Positions 27,070 through 35,812 of a stretch of DNA of 64,000 nucleotides are shown piece after piece. Position 1 is the first letter of the stretch. Every line of letters begins with the position of its first letter. A program made the position numbers and the translations under genes. This stretch comes from Actinoplanes sp040639655 (GTDB lineage: Bacteria; Actinomycetota; Actinomycetes; Mycobacteriales; Micromonosporaceae), in the NCBI RefSeq assembly GCF_040639655.1, contig NZ_JBFAAI010000003.1, forward strand, positions 1-64,000, written 5' to 3'. Under the pieces are notes generated by a model. It made no database searches, was not told the DNA's origin, and was given only the letters and a program-made list of their open reading frames with translations.

Positions 27070-27846
27070 TCAGACGGGGATGAGACGAGCCGCGATGGCG
27101 ACCGCTGTCAGGTCGCCCTTGCGGAGCTTCTCGGCCGCGTCCGTCTCGCCGAGGGCCTCGAGACGGACCGCCGAGGCGTCGATCAGCGCCTCCTCGCCGG
27201 AGAGCAGCCGGCGCGCGATCCGGGACTGGGCGGGACTGAGCTCGGCGTACGCGCACTTGTCCAGCGCGGTGATCGCCTCGTCGTCGAGACGGCCCTCCAT
27301 GGCCCGCTCCGTGACGATCTTGATGAGCCAGCTCGGCCACCAGCTGTACTTGCCCACCACGATCCCGGAGTGCATGGCCGCACCGGGTTCGTGGCCGGCC
27401 GCCAGCATCTTGACCGCGAGCTCGGCGTCGAACCGCTCCATCCGCATCGCGCCCACGAAGATCCGCAGAATCTGCTGCGTCTTCAGGAACTCCTCGGCCG
27501 CGTTGGCCGCTTCGCCGTACCGGCCCTCCAGCAGATGGCACAGCGCATGCGCCTCGGTGAGCGAGAATCCCTCCCCGGAGCGCTCGGCCAGGCGGGCCAC
27601 CGTCGCGACCAGCCGCTCGACGCTCTTGCGCGCACGGTCGGCCAGCTCTTCGGCCTGCGGCTTGTTCAGATGCCGCACCTGGATGTCGGTGGCGATCTCC
27701 GCCTCCCGGCGCAACAGCGGCGAACCTATCTTCGCGGTGAGGAGATCACCCAACCCCTCGGTCAGGTAGGCGGTGTCGAACCGCTCGGAGGCCTCTTGGA
27801 ACTGCGTCCACCAGGACGCCGGGTGTCTCCGCAGATGTTGGGTCAC
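27070..27846 (-). CDS. Uncharacterised helical protein, last gene of a c-di-GMP-linked run
   Basis: A 258-residue protein I do not recognise. It is soluble and almost entirely helical by composition, with an Arg/Lys/Glu-rich middle (QAEELADRARKSVERLVATV) and a Trp-rich stretch (GKYSWWPSWLIKI). A TPR-like repeat character is possible in the segment containing EAHALCHLLEGRYGEAANAA. There is no signal, metal site or catalytic motif. The start is GTG 27846 without a convincing ribosome site. It lies 15 bases downstream of the SCO6745-type gene on the same strand and ends at the shared terminator, so it is probably the last gene of a five-gene run that begins at 33396. Confidence 0.65.
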   Translation of the reverse strand: MTQHLRRHPASWWTQFQEASERFDTAYLTEGLGDLLTAKIGSPLLRREAEIATDIQVRHLNKPQAEELADRARKSVERLVATVARLAERSGEGFSLTEAHALCHLLEGRYGEAANAAEEFLKTQQILRIFVGAMRMERFDAELAVKMLAAGHEPGAAMHSGIVVGKYSWWPSWLIKIVTERAMEGRLDDEAITALDKCAYAELSPAQSRIARRLLSGEEALIDASAVRLEALGETDAAEKLRKGDLTAVAIAARLIPV

Positions 27847-27861
27847 ACGACCTAGCGTGAC

Positions 27862-28761
27862 CTATTGATTACCCTCCGGCAAATGATTCGGCCGAGAGGA
27901 ATGCGTGACAAGGTTCATCGGGTTGAGCAGGCCACCCTTGACAATGGTCCGGCTCAGCGGTCTGGTGAGCTCGGCCAGCCGCCGGCAGCCCTCCTCACCG
28001 ATCGCCCGGTAGGCCACCTCGGCCACCTGATCCGTACGGTCCTCGACGTGTGCCCGCAGCGCCACGCCGGCCTCGGTGAGCCGGCCCTCGTCGTCGAGCA
28101 GGCCGCTGCGCCGCAGGTCGCCCTCCGCCTCCGCCCACTGCTCGCCGGTCCAGCCCCGGGTGCCGCGCAGGAACCGCGGGTCGATCTCACCGCTGGCCGC
28201 GTGCATGACGATCGCGTCCAGGCCACTGATCCCGTTCGCCAGCAGGGCCGCCACGTGCCCGTCCCCGCGGAACTCGCGGAGCAGCATCTGCGCGTGGAAG
28301 AGCACCAGGTGCGGGCGGTCCGGCCAGGGCAGCGCGGCGTGCGCGGCGAACAGCGGCCGGCCGTGCGGCAGGGTGACCGCCTTCTCGGCCGCCCGCCGGG
28401 CCAGAACCGCCGCCTCAGCGATCTCCGGACCGTCCACCACCTCCGCACCCAGGCCTCGGGTCAGGGCGGCGTCAGCGGCCTCCAGGCGGGCCTGCACGAG
28501 CTGCTCCGGGGTCGCCTTCGTCCAGACCGACGGGATCGCTCGGGAAACCAGGGCCGGATTGAAGTTGTAGAAGACCGCGGTCACGAGCTCCGGCCCCACC
28601 GGGCCGAGCGCGGCACCCCGGGACGCGAAATAGCCGTCCATCCCTTCGATGCCGAACTTCGCGTAGCGCGCCGGCGCCTCCGGCACGAAGTAGACCATCG
28701 CGTGCAGCGGCTCGGTGACCCGCCAGGCGAGTCGGTACGGGCTCTCGGTCACTGTTCCCAC
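27862..28761 (-). CDS. SCO6745-type (SalK-like) protein
   Basis: A 299-residue protein that resembles the actinobacterial family known by the Streptomyces name SCO6745, sometimes called SalK. These members begin with a helical domain (LAWRVTEPLHAMVYFVPEA) and end in a winged-helix-like part (LRRSGLLDDEGRLTEAGVALRAHVEDRTD). I infer this from recall. Their biochemical role is not established. A HTH-like C-terminus would fit a regulator, though the N-terminal half is unlike known ligand domains. The start overlaps the upstream 170-residue gene by 13 bases, showing tight coupling. No membrane segment is evident. Confidence 0.75.
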   Translation of the reverse strand: MGTVTESPYRLAWRVTEPLHAMVYFVPEAPARYAKFGIEGMDGYFASRGAALGPVGPELVTAVFYNFNPALVSRAIPSVWTKATPEQLVQARLEAADAALTRGLGAEVVDGPEIAEAAVLARRAAEKAVTLPHGRPLFAAHAALPWPDRPHLVLFHAQMLLREFRGDGHVAALLANGISGLDAIVMHAASGEIDPRFLRGTRGWTGEQWAEAEGDLRRSGLLDDEGRLTEAGVALRAHVEDRTDQVAEVAYRAIGEEGCRRLAELTRPLSRTIVKGGLLNPMNLVTHSSRPNHLPEGNQ

Positions 28762-29261
28762 GGCAGCTCCTCGGCGTGGACGGCGTCTCCGGACGCGACG
28801 GCACCGGAGTGACGCGGCGCGGGTGGCGCCGCCGACACCGTATGCCAGCGACCGGCCCGGCGGGCGGCCTCACGGACCACGAGATGTACCGGAAGCGGTG
28901 GCGGCGGGAACGGGCCGACGCCCCAGCGCACCCACAGGGCGACCCGGCCGGCAGCCGCCTCGGCCAGCAGCTTGTCGACCGTACGCTGCCGGTCCGTACG
29001 GTCGATCTCGATCGCCAGCGGAGGCGCACCCGGCCGGGCACACGCCACGTCGATGACCGAGTTGCCGCGCAACGGTGGCGGCAACGGGAAGACACTCGGC
29101 GCCCGCCGGTAGACGCGCCACCCTTGCCACTGCGCCCACCGCTGCACCGAATCGGCGATCCGCGCGGCGGCGTCGGCCTCCGGCAGCTCGGCGAAGGTCA
29201 GCTGATCCAGCCACTCGGTGAGCGACCGGGCGGTTGTCGTCCCGTCGTCGGCAACGCTCAT
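28749..29261 (-). CDS. Uncharacterised protein with a PD-(D/E)xK nuclease-like core
   Basis: A 170-residue protein of unknown function. Its middle (residues about 45-115) reads as helix-strand-strand-strand-helix-strand. It has an Asp after the second strand (SVIDVAC), an acidic pair on the next strand (LAIEIDRTD) and a Lys at the start of the following helix (TVDKLLAEA), followed by a strand (VALWVRWG). That order matches a restriction-endonuclease-like fold with a migrated Lys, but I cannot confirm activity. The C-terminus is Pro/Ala-rich and probably disordered. It lies 20 bases after the GGDEF-EAL stop and overlaps the next gene by 13 bases. Confidence 0.65.
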   Translation of the reverse strand: MSVADDGTTTARSLTEWLDQLTFAELPEADAAARIADSVQRWAQWQGWRVYRRAPSVFPLPPPLRGNSVIDVACARPGAPPLAIEIDRTDRQRTVDKLLAEAAAGRVALWVRWGVGPFPPPPLPVHLVVREAARRAGRWHTVSAAPPAPRHSGAVASGDAVHAEELPWEQ

Positions 29262-29281
29262 CGCCGTACGATATCGGGCTC

Positions 29282-31564
29282 TCAGGCGGCCGCCGCGAGC
29301 CGCCTTGCCGCGAAGATCTCGGTGAGCTGCTCGGGTGGCATCGGCCGCCCGAGGTGGTAGCCCTGACCGATGGCGTAGCCCAGCCGCAGCAGGCGGTCGG
29401 CCTGCTCCTGGTTCTCGATGCCCTCGGCGACCGTTTCCAGGCCGAGCGCGTCGGCCAGCTGCACCACGGCGCGGGCGACCGCCTGCCGGGCGTGCGCCGC
29501 CGGGGTGTCCGGCTCGTCCAGCTCGATGCCGTCGACGAACGACTTGTCGAGTTTGACGATCGCGGCCGGGAACGCGCGCAACAGGCTCAGGGACGACTCC
29601 CCGGTGCCGAAGTCGTCAAGTGCCAGCCGTACGCCCATGTCGTGCAGTTCGTGCAGCACCCGGGACACGTGCTGGCCGCGCAGCACCGCCGACTCGGTCA
29701 GCTCCAGGACCAGCCGGTCCGGCGGCAGGCCGTGGTCGGCGAGGGCGGCCGCCACGTCGGCGACGAAGTCCGGATCGTGCAGCTGCCGTACCGAGACGTT
29801 CGGCGCCGCCTTCTCCAGCACGTCCGGGCCGAACTCGGCGAGCCAGGCCGCCGCCTGCCGGCAGGTCTCGCGCAGCACGAACCGGCCCAGCGGCACGATC
29901 AGCCCGGTCCGTTCGGCGGCCGGGATGAAGTCGGCCGGCGACACCAGGCCCTTCTCCGGATGCTCCCAGCGGACCAGTGCCTCGACGCCGACGATCCGGC
30001 CGTCGGCGAGCGCCACGATCGGCTGGTAGACGATCCGGAACTCGCCGGCGTCCAGGGCCCGGCGAAGGTCGCCGCCGAGCCGGGCGTGTGCCGAGGCCGG
30101 GCGTTCCATACCGCCCGCATAGCGGACCCAGTTGCCGCGGCCGCGCTGCTTGGCGGCGTACAGGGCGGCGTCGGCCCGGCGCAGCACATCGCTGGCCGGG
30201 GTGCCGCGCGGCGCGGTGGCCAGCCCGGCGCTGAACCTGACCAGCAACCGCTGATCACTGATCGGTACGGCCGTCGCGGTGGCGATCGCCGCGGCCACGC
30301 ACTCGCCGGTGGTGTCCCCCGGTACGAGCACCGCGAACTCGTCCCCGGCCAGCCGTGCCACCTCGGCCTCCGGGCCGGCCGCCGCCCGCAGCAGATCCGC
30401 GAACGCGACCAGCAGGCCGTCGCCGGCGTCGTGGCCGAGCGAGTCGTTGACCGTCTTGAACTCGTCCAGGTCGGCCAGCAGCACGGTCGCCGGGCCGGTC
30501 GCGAGCACGGCGTCCAGGCTCTGCCGGAACAGGGCACGGTTCGCCAGGCCGGTGAGCGGGTCGTGGGTTGCCTCGTGCCGCAGCCGGGCCTCCGACTCCT
30601 GCTTCTCCCGCAGCAGGCGGGTGTTCTCCCGGTACACGACGTACTGGCGCAGCGCGACCAGGCCGGTCACCAGCACGGCCGCGGACACCACGAGCCGGCC
30701 CTCCCAGACGCCCGGCGCCCAGTGCCAGGGCCGGACCAGCACGTCCACCACCGGCACGTCGACCGCCAGCACCGCGAGGTACGGCAGCCACACGTTGCCC
30801 TTGCCCACGGGGACCGGGTTCGTGGCCGCGGACAGCTGACGGCGGCAGCCGAGCGCGATCAGCAGGCCGCTCACCGGCATCAGCACGGCCTGGCCCGGCA
30901 GGATGCCGTCGTAGCTCTCGAGGACCGCGAGCAGCGCCACCCCCGCGGAGGCCAGGCCGGTCGAGGCGACCAGCCGCATCGCACGGCGGTCGACCGGACC
31001 GCCCGCGATGTACGCCACCTTCGTGATCGATCCGGCGGCGAACGCGCACGCCAGCAGCAGGATGGCCAGGGCCGCGGTGCTCCATGGCTCGGGCGCCCAG
31101 ATCATCGGAGCGATGCCGAAATGCCACAGCACGACGGCGCAGCCCAGGAACGCGATGGTGCGGTCCAGCCACTGCTTGCCGCGCTCGTACCAGCTGGTCA
31201 CGCCGAGCGGCACCTGCGCCACGCCCCACATCGCCACCAGCACGCCGGCGCCGATCAGCACCGCGCCGGCCGGGGGCATACCGGGCAGCTCCGGTGCGGT
31301 CCGGAAGGCGTCCACCGCCAGCAGGCCGAACCCGGCCGCGAACAGGTAGCAGCAGGTCTCCAGCAGCAGCCAGAACCGGCGCCCGGCCGGGGCCATCGGC
31401 ACGGCCCGGCGCAGCGAGCGCACCGCGACACCGCCGGTCGCCATCGACACCGGCATGAACAGGTAGCCGATCGCCACGGTGCCCGGGGACACGGTCACCC
31501 ACAGCCCGTACCAGAGGGTGCCGAGCAGGCAGATCAGGGCGGCCGTGATGACGTGACGCCTCAT
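29282..31564 (-). CDS. Membrane GGDEF-EAL protein (c-di-GMP phosphodiesterase, possibly bifunctional)
   Basis: A 760-residue protein with about eight to ten N-terminal membrane helices (residues 1-310), a GGDEF domain (330-490) and a C-terminal EAL domain (500-755). The GGDEF motif is altered to AGDEF at 406-410 and the RxxD inhibition site is absent, so cyclase activity is uncertain. The EAL domain keeps EAL at 528-530, the NVSVRQL Asn, ELTES, DDFGTG, KLDKSFV and TVAEGIEN, so c-di-GMP hydrolysis is likely. Its start overlaps the stop of the upstream cyclase by four bases (ATGA), coupling an apparent synthase to an apparent hydrolase. The membrane part has no extracellular domain of known type. 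Confidence 0.92.
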   Translation of the reverse strand: MRRHVITAALICLLGTLWYGLWVTVSPGTVAIGYLFMPVSMATGGVAVRSLRRAVPMAPAGRRFWLLLETCCYLFAAGFGLLAVDAFRTAPELPGMPPAGAVLIGAGVLVAMWGVAQVPLGVTSWYERGKQWLDRTIAFLGCAVVLWHFGIAPMIWAPEPWSTAALAILLLACAFAAGSITKVAYIAGGPVDRRAMRLVASTGLASAGVALLAVLESYDGILPGQAVLMPVSGLLIALGCRRQLSAATNPVPVGKGNVWLPYLAVLAVDVPVVDVLVRPWHWAPGVWEGRLVVSAAVLVTGLVALRQYVVYRENTRLLREKQESEARLRHEATHDPLTGLANRALFRQSLDAVLATGPATVLLADLDEFKTVNDSLGHDAGDGLLVAFADLLRAAAGPEAEVARLAGDEFAVLVPGDTTGECVAAAIATATAVPISDQRLLVRFSAGLATAPRGTPASDVLRRADAALYAAKQRGRGNWVRYAGGMERPASAHARLGGDLRRALDAGEFRIVYQPIVALADGRIVGVEALVRWEHPEKGLVSPADFIPAAERTGLIVPLGRFVLRETCRQAAAWLAEFGPDVLEKAAPNVSVRQLHDPDFVADVAAALADHGLPPDRLVLELTESAVLRGQHVSRVLHELHDMGVRLALDDFGTGESSLSLLRAFPAAIVKLDKSFVDGIELDEPDTPAAHARQAVARAVVQLADALGLETVAEGIENQEQADRLLRLGYAIGQGYHLGRPMPPEQLTEIFAARRLAAAA

Positions 31565-33396
31565 GACAGGTACGCCCGGGCGCGCTGCTTCTCCTCGTAC
31601 ATGCGCAGGTCGGCGGTGTTGAGCAACTGGTCGGCACCGGCCGCCGGACCGGTGGCCAGGCCGATGCTGGCGCCCACCGACAGCTCCCGGCCGTCGATCC
31701 GGGCCGGTTCGGCCAGCGCGGTACGCAACCGTCCGGCGATCCGCTCGGCCGCCGCCGGGTCGCCGGCCATCACGGCGAACTCGTCACCGCCGAGCCGGGC
31801 CGGCACGTCCGCGGGCCCGGCACAGTCGCGCAGCAGGCCCGCCACGTGTCGCAGGACCGCGTCACCGGCCGCGTGGCCGTACGTGTCGTTGATCTGTTTG
31901 AAGCCGTTGAGGTCGATCAGCAGGACGGAGACGTCGCCCGAGCGCCCCGCCATCGCGGCGGTGAACCCGCGGCGGTTCGCCAGCCCGGTCAGCTCGTCGT
32001 GCCCGGCCTGGTAACGCAGCAGCTCGTGCAGCTCCCGGGCCTCGGTGACGTCCCGGGAGTTGGAGACCACGCCGTCGATGCCCGGCACATCGGCCAGGTT
32101 CACCGCCACCACCTCCAGCCAGCGCCACGACCCGTCCGCGTGCCGGTACCGGCCGTGCAGGGTCAGTTCGGTCCCCGGCGTCGAGTACAGCCGGTCCAGG
32201 TCACCGGCGAGCCGCTCCCGATCCTCACGGTGCAGGATGTCCAGCGCGCAGCGGCCGAGGACGTCGGCCACCGGGAAACCGAGCACCCGCTCGACCGCCG
32301 GGCTGAGGTAGGTGAACGTGCCGTCCGGCCGGGCGATCGAGATGATCTCCGACGAGTGTTCCAGCAGCGAGGTGAGCCGCTGCTCCCGGCGTCCGATCAC
32401 GCCGACCAGGGCGTCGTTCTCCGCCAGTGCCAGCACCTGCCGGCCGATCACCAGGCCGACGTTGATCAGCAGGCCCGCCAGTGCGCCCCACGCGGACATC
32501 CCGAGCCCGCGGGTGATCAGGACGAACACCAGCGCGACCGCGCAGACCAGCGTGGCGGCGTACGGCAGCACACTGAATCGCCGGCGGCGGGTGAACCACT
32601 CGCGGCCGTCGAGGTCGTCCACGCCGTGCAGGAACTGCAAGCGCGGGCCGGCCAGGACCAGGAAGCACGGCAGGAGCACCGCGGCCATCTGCATCCCGGT
32701 GTTCGACACGCTGCCGCTGGGCAGGAGCACACTGACCGCCGCCAGGCCGACGGGCGCGAGCACCATCGGGCCGGCGGCCACGCGGCTCATCGGGGACACA
32801 CCGGTCAGACCCGAACGGATCGCCACGAAGATCGCACACAGCACCACACCACAGCCGAACAGGGCCAGGAAGTAGGCCGCCGGCCCGCTTCCGGCCATCT
32901 CCGGGCGGGTCATGAGGCACCACGCCACCACCGTGGAGGCGGACATCAGAATCGCGGTGTCCAACAGCAGGCGGATGCGTTCACGGCGTGGCCGGCTCAC
33001 CCCTCGTTGCGGCAGCAGCAGACCGATGATCATCACCACCACGCCGAGCATCATCGCCGCCGACTGCACCGGATGGAAGAAGATCCGCTGCATGCCCGGA
33101 TCACTGAGGATCTTGCCCAGCTGCACCAGGTCGCCGGTGAGGAACAGCAGCCCGCCCACGCCGACCGCCCGCCAGAACCGGCGTGCGTGCGGGGGCAGCC
33201 CCGGGACGCCTGCCACCTGGCGCGACAGCCAGAACAACGCGAGGTCCAGGATCGGGCTGATGGACCAGCAGGCGATCAGCTGACCGCGGGGCGTACCCAC
33301 GTCGAGCATGAAGGCGCCGACCACGATCACACCGGACACGGCCAGCGCGATCAGCACCGGATCGCGCCACAACCCGGCACGTACCGCTGGCGGCAT
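31561..33396 (-). CDS. Membrane PAS-GGDEF diguanylate cyclase
   Basis: A 611-residue protein. Residues 1-310 hold about nine hydrophobic helices. A PAS domain follows (about 322-445; SLLEHSSEIISIARPDG and the PAC end VVSNSRDVTEAREL), then a GGDEF domain starting at GHDELTGLANRRGF. GGDEF is intact at 536-540, while the inhibition-site Arg is replaced (GPAD instead of RxxD), so it should be an active cyclase lacking that feedback control. It is the first gene of a minus-strand run and overlaps the GGDEF-EAL gene. It resembles its neighbour in overall plan, consistent with a duplication followed by gain of EAL or PAS. Confidence 0.93.
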   Translation of the reverse strand: MPPAVRAGLWRDPVLIALAVSGVIVVGAFMLDVGTPRGQLIACWSISPILDLALFWLSRQVAGVPGLPPHARRFWRAVGVGGLLFLTGDLVQLGKILSDPGMQRIFFHPVQSAAMMLGVVVMIIGLLLPQRGVSRPRRERIRLLLDTAILMSASTVVAWCLMTRPEMAGSGPAAYFLALFGCGVVLCAIFVAIRSGLTGVSPMSRVAAGPMVLAPVGLAAVSVLLPSGSVSNTGMQMAAVLLPCFLVLAGPRLQFLHGVDDLDGREWFTRRRRFSVLPYAATLVCAVALVFVLITRGLGMSAWGALAGLLINVGLVIGRQVLALAENDALVGVIGRREQRLTSLLEHSSEIISIARPDGTFTYLSPAVERVLGFPVADVLGRCALDILHREDRERLAGDLDRLYSTPGTELTLHGRYRHADGSWRWLEVVAVNLADVPGIDGVVSNSRDVTEARELHELLRYQAGHDELTGLANRRGFTAAMAGRSGDVSVLLIDLNGFKQINDTYGHAAGDAVLRHVAGLLRDCAGPADVPARLGGDEFAVMAGDPAAAERIAGRLRTALAEPARIDGRELSVGASIGLATGPAAGADQLLNTADLRMYEEKQRARAYLS

Positions 33397-33461
33397 GCCA
33401 CTCTCCGTCCTGCTCCGGGCCTCCCCGGCAGCTATCGGCCGGTCCGCGCCCGGTCTTAGGC

Positions 33462-33523
33462 AAAAAAGCCGGCGACCGGCACGCCCCGGCTTGTCATGGC
33501 GGGTGGGGCGTACCGGTCGCCGG
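33462..33523 (-). terminator. Intrinsic terminator of the DUF5666-type gene
   Basis: A 19-bp inverted repeat with one mismatch (arms 33469-33487 and 33505-33523) around a 17-base loop. On the minus strand it is followed directly by CTTTTTT, making a classical rho-independent terminator. It insulates the upstream secreted-protein gene from the c-di-GMP run whose first start is at 33396. Confidence 0.9.
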
Positions 33524-33529
33524 TGGTCC

Positions 33530-34228
33530 TCAGTCCTCCGGGGCCTCTTCCGTGGGCTCGTCGCTGGGCTCGCCGGTGGGAGCGGTGGTCGGCTCGGACG
33601 TCGGGGCGACCGTGGGCTCCGACGTCGGGGCGACGGTCGGCTCGGACGTCGGGGCGACCGTCGGTTCCGACGTCGGGGCCACCGTGGGAACGACGGTCGG
33701 GGCCACCGTCGGGGCGGTGGTCGGGGCCACCGTCGGGGCGGTGGTCGGGGACGACGGCGCCGGCGACGGCTTGCCCGGCTTACCGGACGCCTGGATCTTG
33801 GCGGCCGTGTACGCGGCGTCCACGCGGGTACCGGTCACCGACACCTTCTGACCGGCCGCCAGGACGTCCAGCTTCACCTTCTTGCCGTTCAGCACGATCC
33901 GGGCGTCCGCGGCGACCTTCATCGTCACGCTCTTGCCGCGGACGTCCTTGGTGCCGCTGCGAGCCGCGACGGTGACCGTGCCGGCTGCCGCGTCGACCGC
34001 GGTGACCGAGCCGCTGGCCTGGAAGTTGACCTTCTGCACCGGAGCCTTCGTCGGCTTCGGCGGCGTGGGCTTCGGCGGCGTGGGTTTCGGCTTCTCCGGC
34101 TTCTTGGCGGCGGACGCCGCGGCGGACGGCGACGAGCCCTGGGCATAGGCGGCCACGCCGGAGACGGCAACGGGAATCGTGACGGCCGCGGCAATGGCGA
34201 GGGCGGCGGCACTACGGCGCATACGCAT
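33530..34228 (-). CDS. Secreted DUF5666-type protein with Thr/Pro octapeptide tail
   Basis: A 232-residue exported protein. Residues 1-30 form a signal peptide (RMRRSAAALAIAAAVTIPVA, cleaved near AYAQG). A Lys/Pro linker (KPTPPKPTPPKPTK) leads to a beta-rich domain at 66-148 that looks like DUF5666 (repeated short strands around VTAVDAAAGTVTV and LAAGQKVSVTGT). The last 75 residues are a run of PTSEPTVA and PTVAPT units, four of the octapeptides nearly perfect. Such Thr/Pro tails typically span the cell wall or are O-mannosylated. The tail lacks a sortase motif or closing membrane helix. It is divergent from the Ser/Thr kinase gene. Confidence 0.8.
   Translation of the reverse strand: MRMRRSAAALAIAAAVTIPVAVSGVAAYAQGSSPSAAASAAKKPEKPKPTPPKPTPPKPTKAPVQKVNFQASGSVTAVDAAAGTVTVAARSGTKDVRGKSVTMKVAADARIVLNGKKVKLDVLAAGQKVSVTGTRVDAAYTAAKIQASGKPGKPSPAPSSPTTAPTVAPTTAPTVAPTVVPTVAPTSEPTVAPTSEPTVAPTSEPTVAPTSEPTTAPTGEPSDEPTEEAPED
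33580..33770. repeat. In-gene 24-bp tandem repeat (PTSEPTVA coding)
   Basis: On the plus strand the unit CGTCGGGGCGACCGT plus a GGCTCGGA or GGTTCCGA spacer recurs every 24 bases at least four times, followed by diverged 18- and 24-base units. All units keep the frame, so copy-number change would lengthen or shorten the Thr/Pro tail without a frameshift. Confidence 0.85.
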
Positions 34229-34366
34229 CGGGAGAACTCCTCAACTCGGGGGTGAACTCATCGTTAGCCGCCACGGGTTCAGCCCGGTTGCCCGCACGGT
34301 TGCGGATCGGTTGCGCCGGGATTTGTCACGGACGGTGAGATGCGTCGCGCGACCGAGATCCGGGAG

Positions 34367-34402
34367 TTGACATGCCGTGCCGTACTGGGCGAATGTCCTG
34401 GG
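34367..34402 (+). promoter_or_regulatory. Leaderless promoter of the Ser/Thr kinase gene
   Basis: A perfect -35 hexamer TTGACA (34367-34372), an 18-base spacer and a -10-like GAATGT (34391-34396) end six bases before ATG 34403. Transcription would begin at or next to the start codon, giving a leaderless mRNA. This also decides the start of the kinase gene, since an upstream ATG at 34340 lies ahead of the promoter. Confidence 0.75.
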
Positions 34403-35812
34403 ATGCACGATGTCTGGCCGGACGCGGGTGTGCTGCTCGCCTCGCGGTACCGCCTGATCACTCTCCTCGAGACGGGCGGTATGGCGCAGGTCTGGAGGGC
34501 CACCGACGAGCTGCTCGACCGCCCTGTCGCGGTCAAGCTGCCGGCCGGTGACACCCGGGCCGCACACCTGGCCTGGCGGGAGGCGCGGCTGGCGGCGCGA
34601 CTCTCGCACCCCGGCATCGCCGCCGTGCACGACTACCGGGAGGCGGTCCGGCCGGACGGCTCGGTCGCACCGTTCGTGGTGATGGAACTCCTCAGCGGCG
34701 AAACCGTCGCGGCCCGGCTGTGCGACGCCGGCGGCCCGATGCCGTGGGGCGAGGCGGTGTCGATCGCGGCCGCCGTCGCCGAGGCGCTGGCCGCCGCCCA
34801 CGCCGCCGGCGTCGTGCACCGCGACATCAAACCCGGCAACGTGATGCTCTCCCCCGGCGGCGTCAAGCTGCTCGACTTCGGGATCAGCGCGGCCGCCGGT
34901 GAACCCGACGACGACGACACCGGCGTCAGCTTCGGCACGCCCGCCTACGCCGCCCCGGAACGTCTCGACGGCAAGCCGGCCGAACCGGCGACCGACCTCT
35001 ACGGCCTGGGTGTGCTGCTGTTCGAGATGGTCAACGGCGAGCCGCCGTACGACGTCAACACCTGGGAGGAACTCGCCGCCGCCCAGGCGCACGGCCCCAC
35101 CCCGCTGTCCGAGGCGCTGCCGGCCCGGCTGCGCGAGCTGATCACCCGCTGTCTCGACGACAACCCGGCCCGCCGGCCCACCGCGGCACAGGCTCGCCGG
35201 ATCCTCACCCGGCTCGTCCCGTCGGCGCCGGCCCGGCTGACGATCCCGCTGCCCAAGCCACCACCCACCGGGCACGCCAAGGTGCTGCCGGTCGCACCCC
35301 GTACCGGCAACCCGGTGATCCGGCGGGCCGCCGTCGGCGTGGCGCTGGCCGTCACCGCGGTCGCCTTCGTCGCCGTTGTCAACGCGGTCGGCGACAACGG
35401 CGACGGTCCCGGTTCCGCCGGGCCGGCCACCACCACGTCACCGGCCGTGCCGGACCGGACGGCACCGACCGAGGCGACCGGGACCACGCCGCCCCCGGTC
35501 CCGCCCGACCCGGCCGTCACCACGGTCGTCCCGACCACCGCGGCTGTTCTCACCGTGGAGGCCGCGCTCACCCGCGTCCAGGCCACCGTCGAGGCGGGCG
35601 AGGAGTCCGGCGAGATCCGGCCCGACGTGGCCCTCGACCTCAAGAACCTGCTCGGCCTCATCGATCCGGACGCCGACGCCGCGCTCAACGACCAGGTCGA
35701 CGAGTTGCTGCGCAAGGTCCGCCAGCGCCAGAACGAGGGTGGCCTCACCGACACCCGCGCCGGCCTGCTGCGGGAACGGCTCAACGACCTCCGGTCCGCC
35801 TCGACCCCCTGA
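34403..35812 (+). CDS. Membrane Ser/Thr protein kinase (PASTA-less, PknB-like kinase domain)
   Basis: A 469-residue Hanks-type kinase. The kinase domain spans about 14-275. It has a glycine loop TGGMAQV, catalytic K45 (VAVKL), E60, HRDIKPGN at 139-146, DFG at 158-160 and APE at 184-186, all intact. A Pro-rich juxtamembrane segment leads to one membrane helix near 313-333, then a Thr/Pro-rich linker and a helical extracellular part of about 80 residues (from LTVEAALTRVQATVEAG) instead of PASTA repeats. The external segment may sense a ligand or cell-wall state. It is driven by the promoter at 34367-34396, and ATG 34403 is preferred over ATG 34340. Confidence 0.93.
   Translation: MHDVWPDAGVLLASRYRLITLLETGGMAQVWRATDELLDRPVAVKLPAGDTRAAHLAWREARLAARLSHPGIAAVHDYREAVRPDGSVAPFVVMELLSGETVAARLCDAGGPMPWGEAVSIAAAVAEALAAAHAAGVVHRDIKPGNVMLSPGGVKLLDFGISAAAGEPDDDDTGVSFGTPAYAAPERLDGKPAEPATDLYGLGVLLFEMVNGEPPYDVNTWEELAAAQAHGPTPLSEALPARLRELITRCLDDNPARRPTAAQARRILTRLVPSAPARLTIPLPKPPPTGHAKVLPVAPRTGNPVIRRAAVGVALAVTAVAFVAVVNAVGDNGDGPGSAGPATTTSPAVPDRTAPTEATGTTPPPVPPDPAVTTVVPTTAAVLTVEAALTRVQATVEAGEESGEIRPDVALDLKNLLGLIDPDADAALNDQVDELLRKVRQRQNEGGLTDTRAGLLRERLNDLRSASTP

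Noticed and set aside
29234..32014. A 926-codon plus-strand open frame across the c-di-GMP genes
   Set aside because: It is antisense to GGDEF and EAL domains with intact motifs; its own translation is low-complexity.
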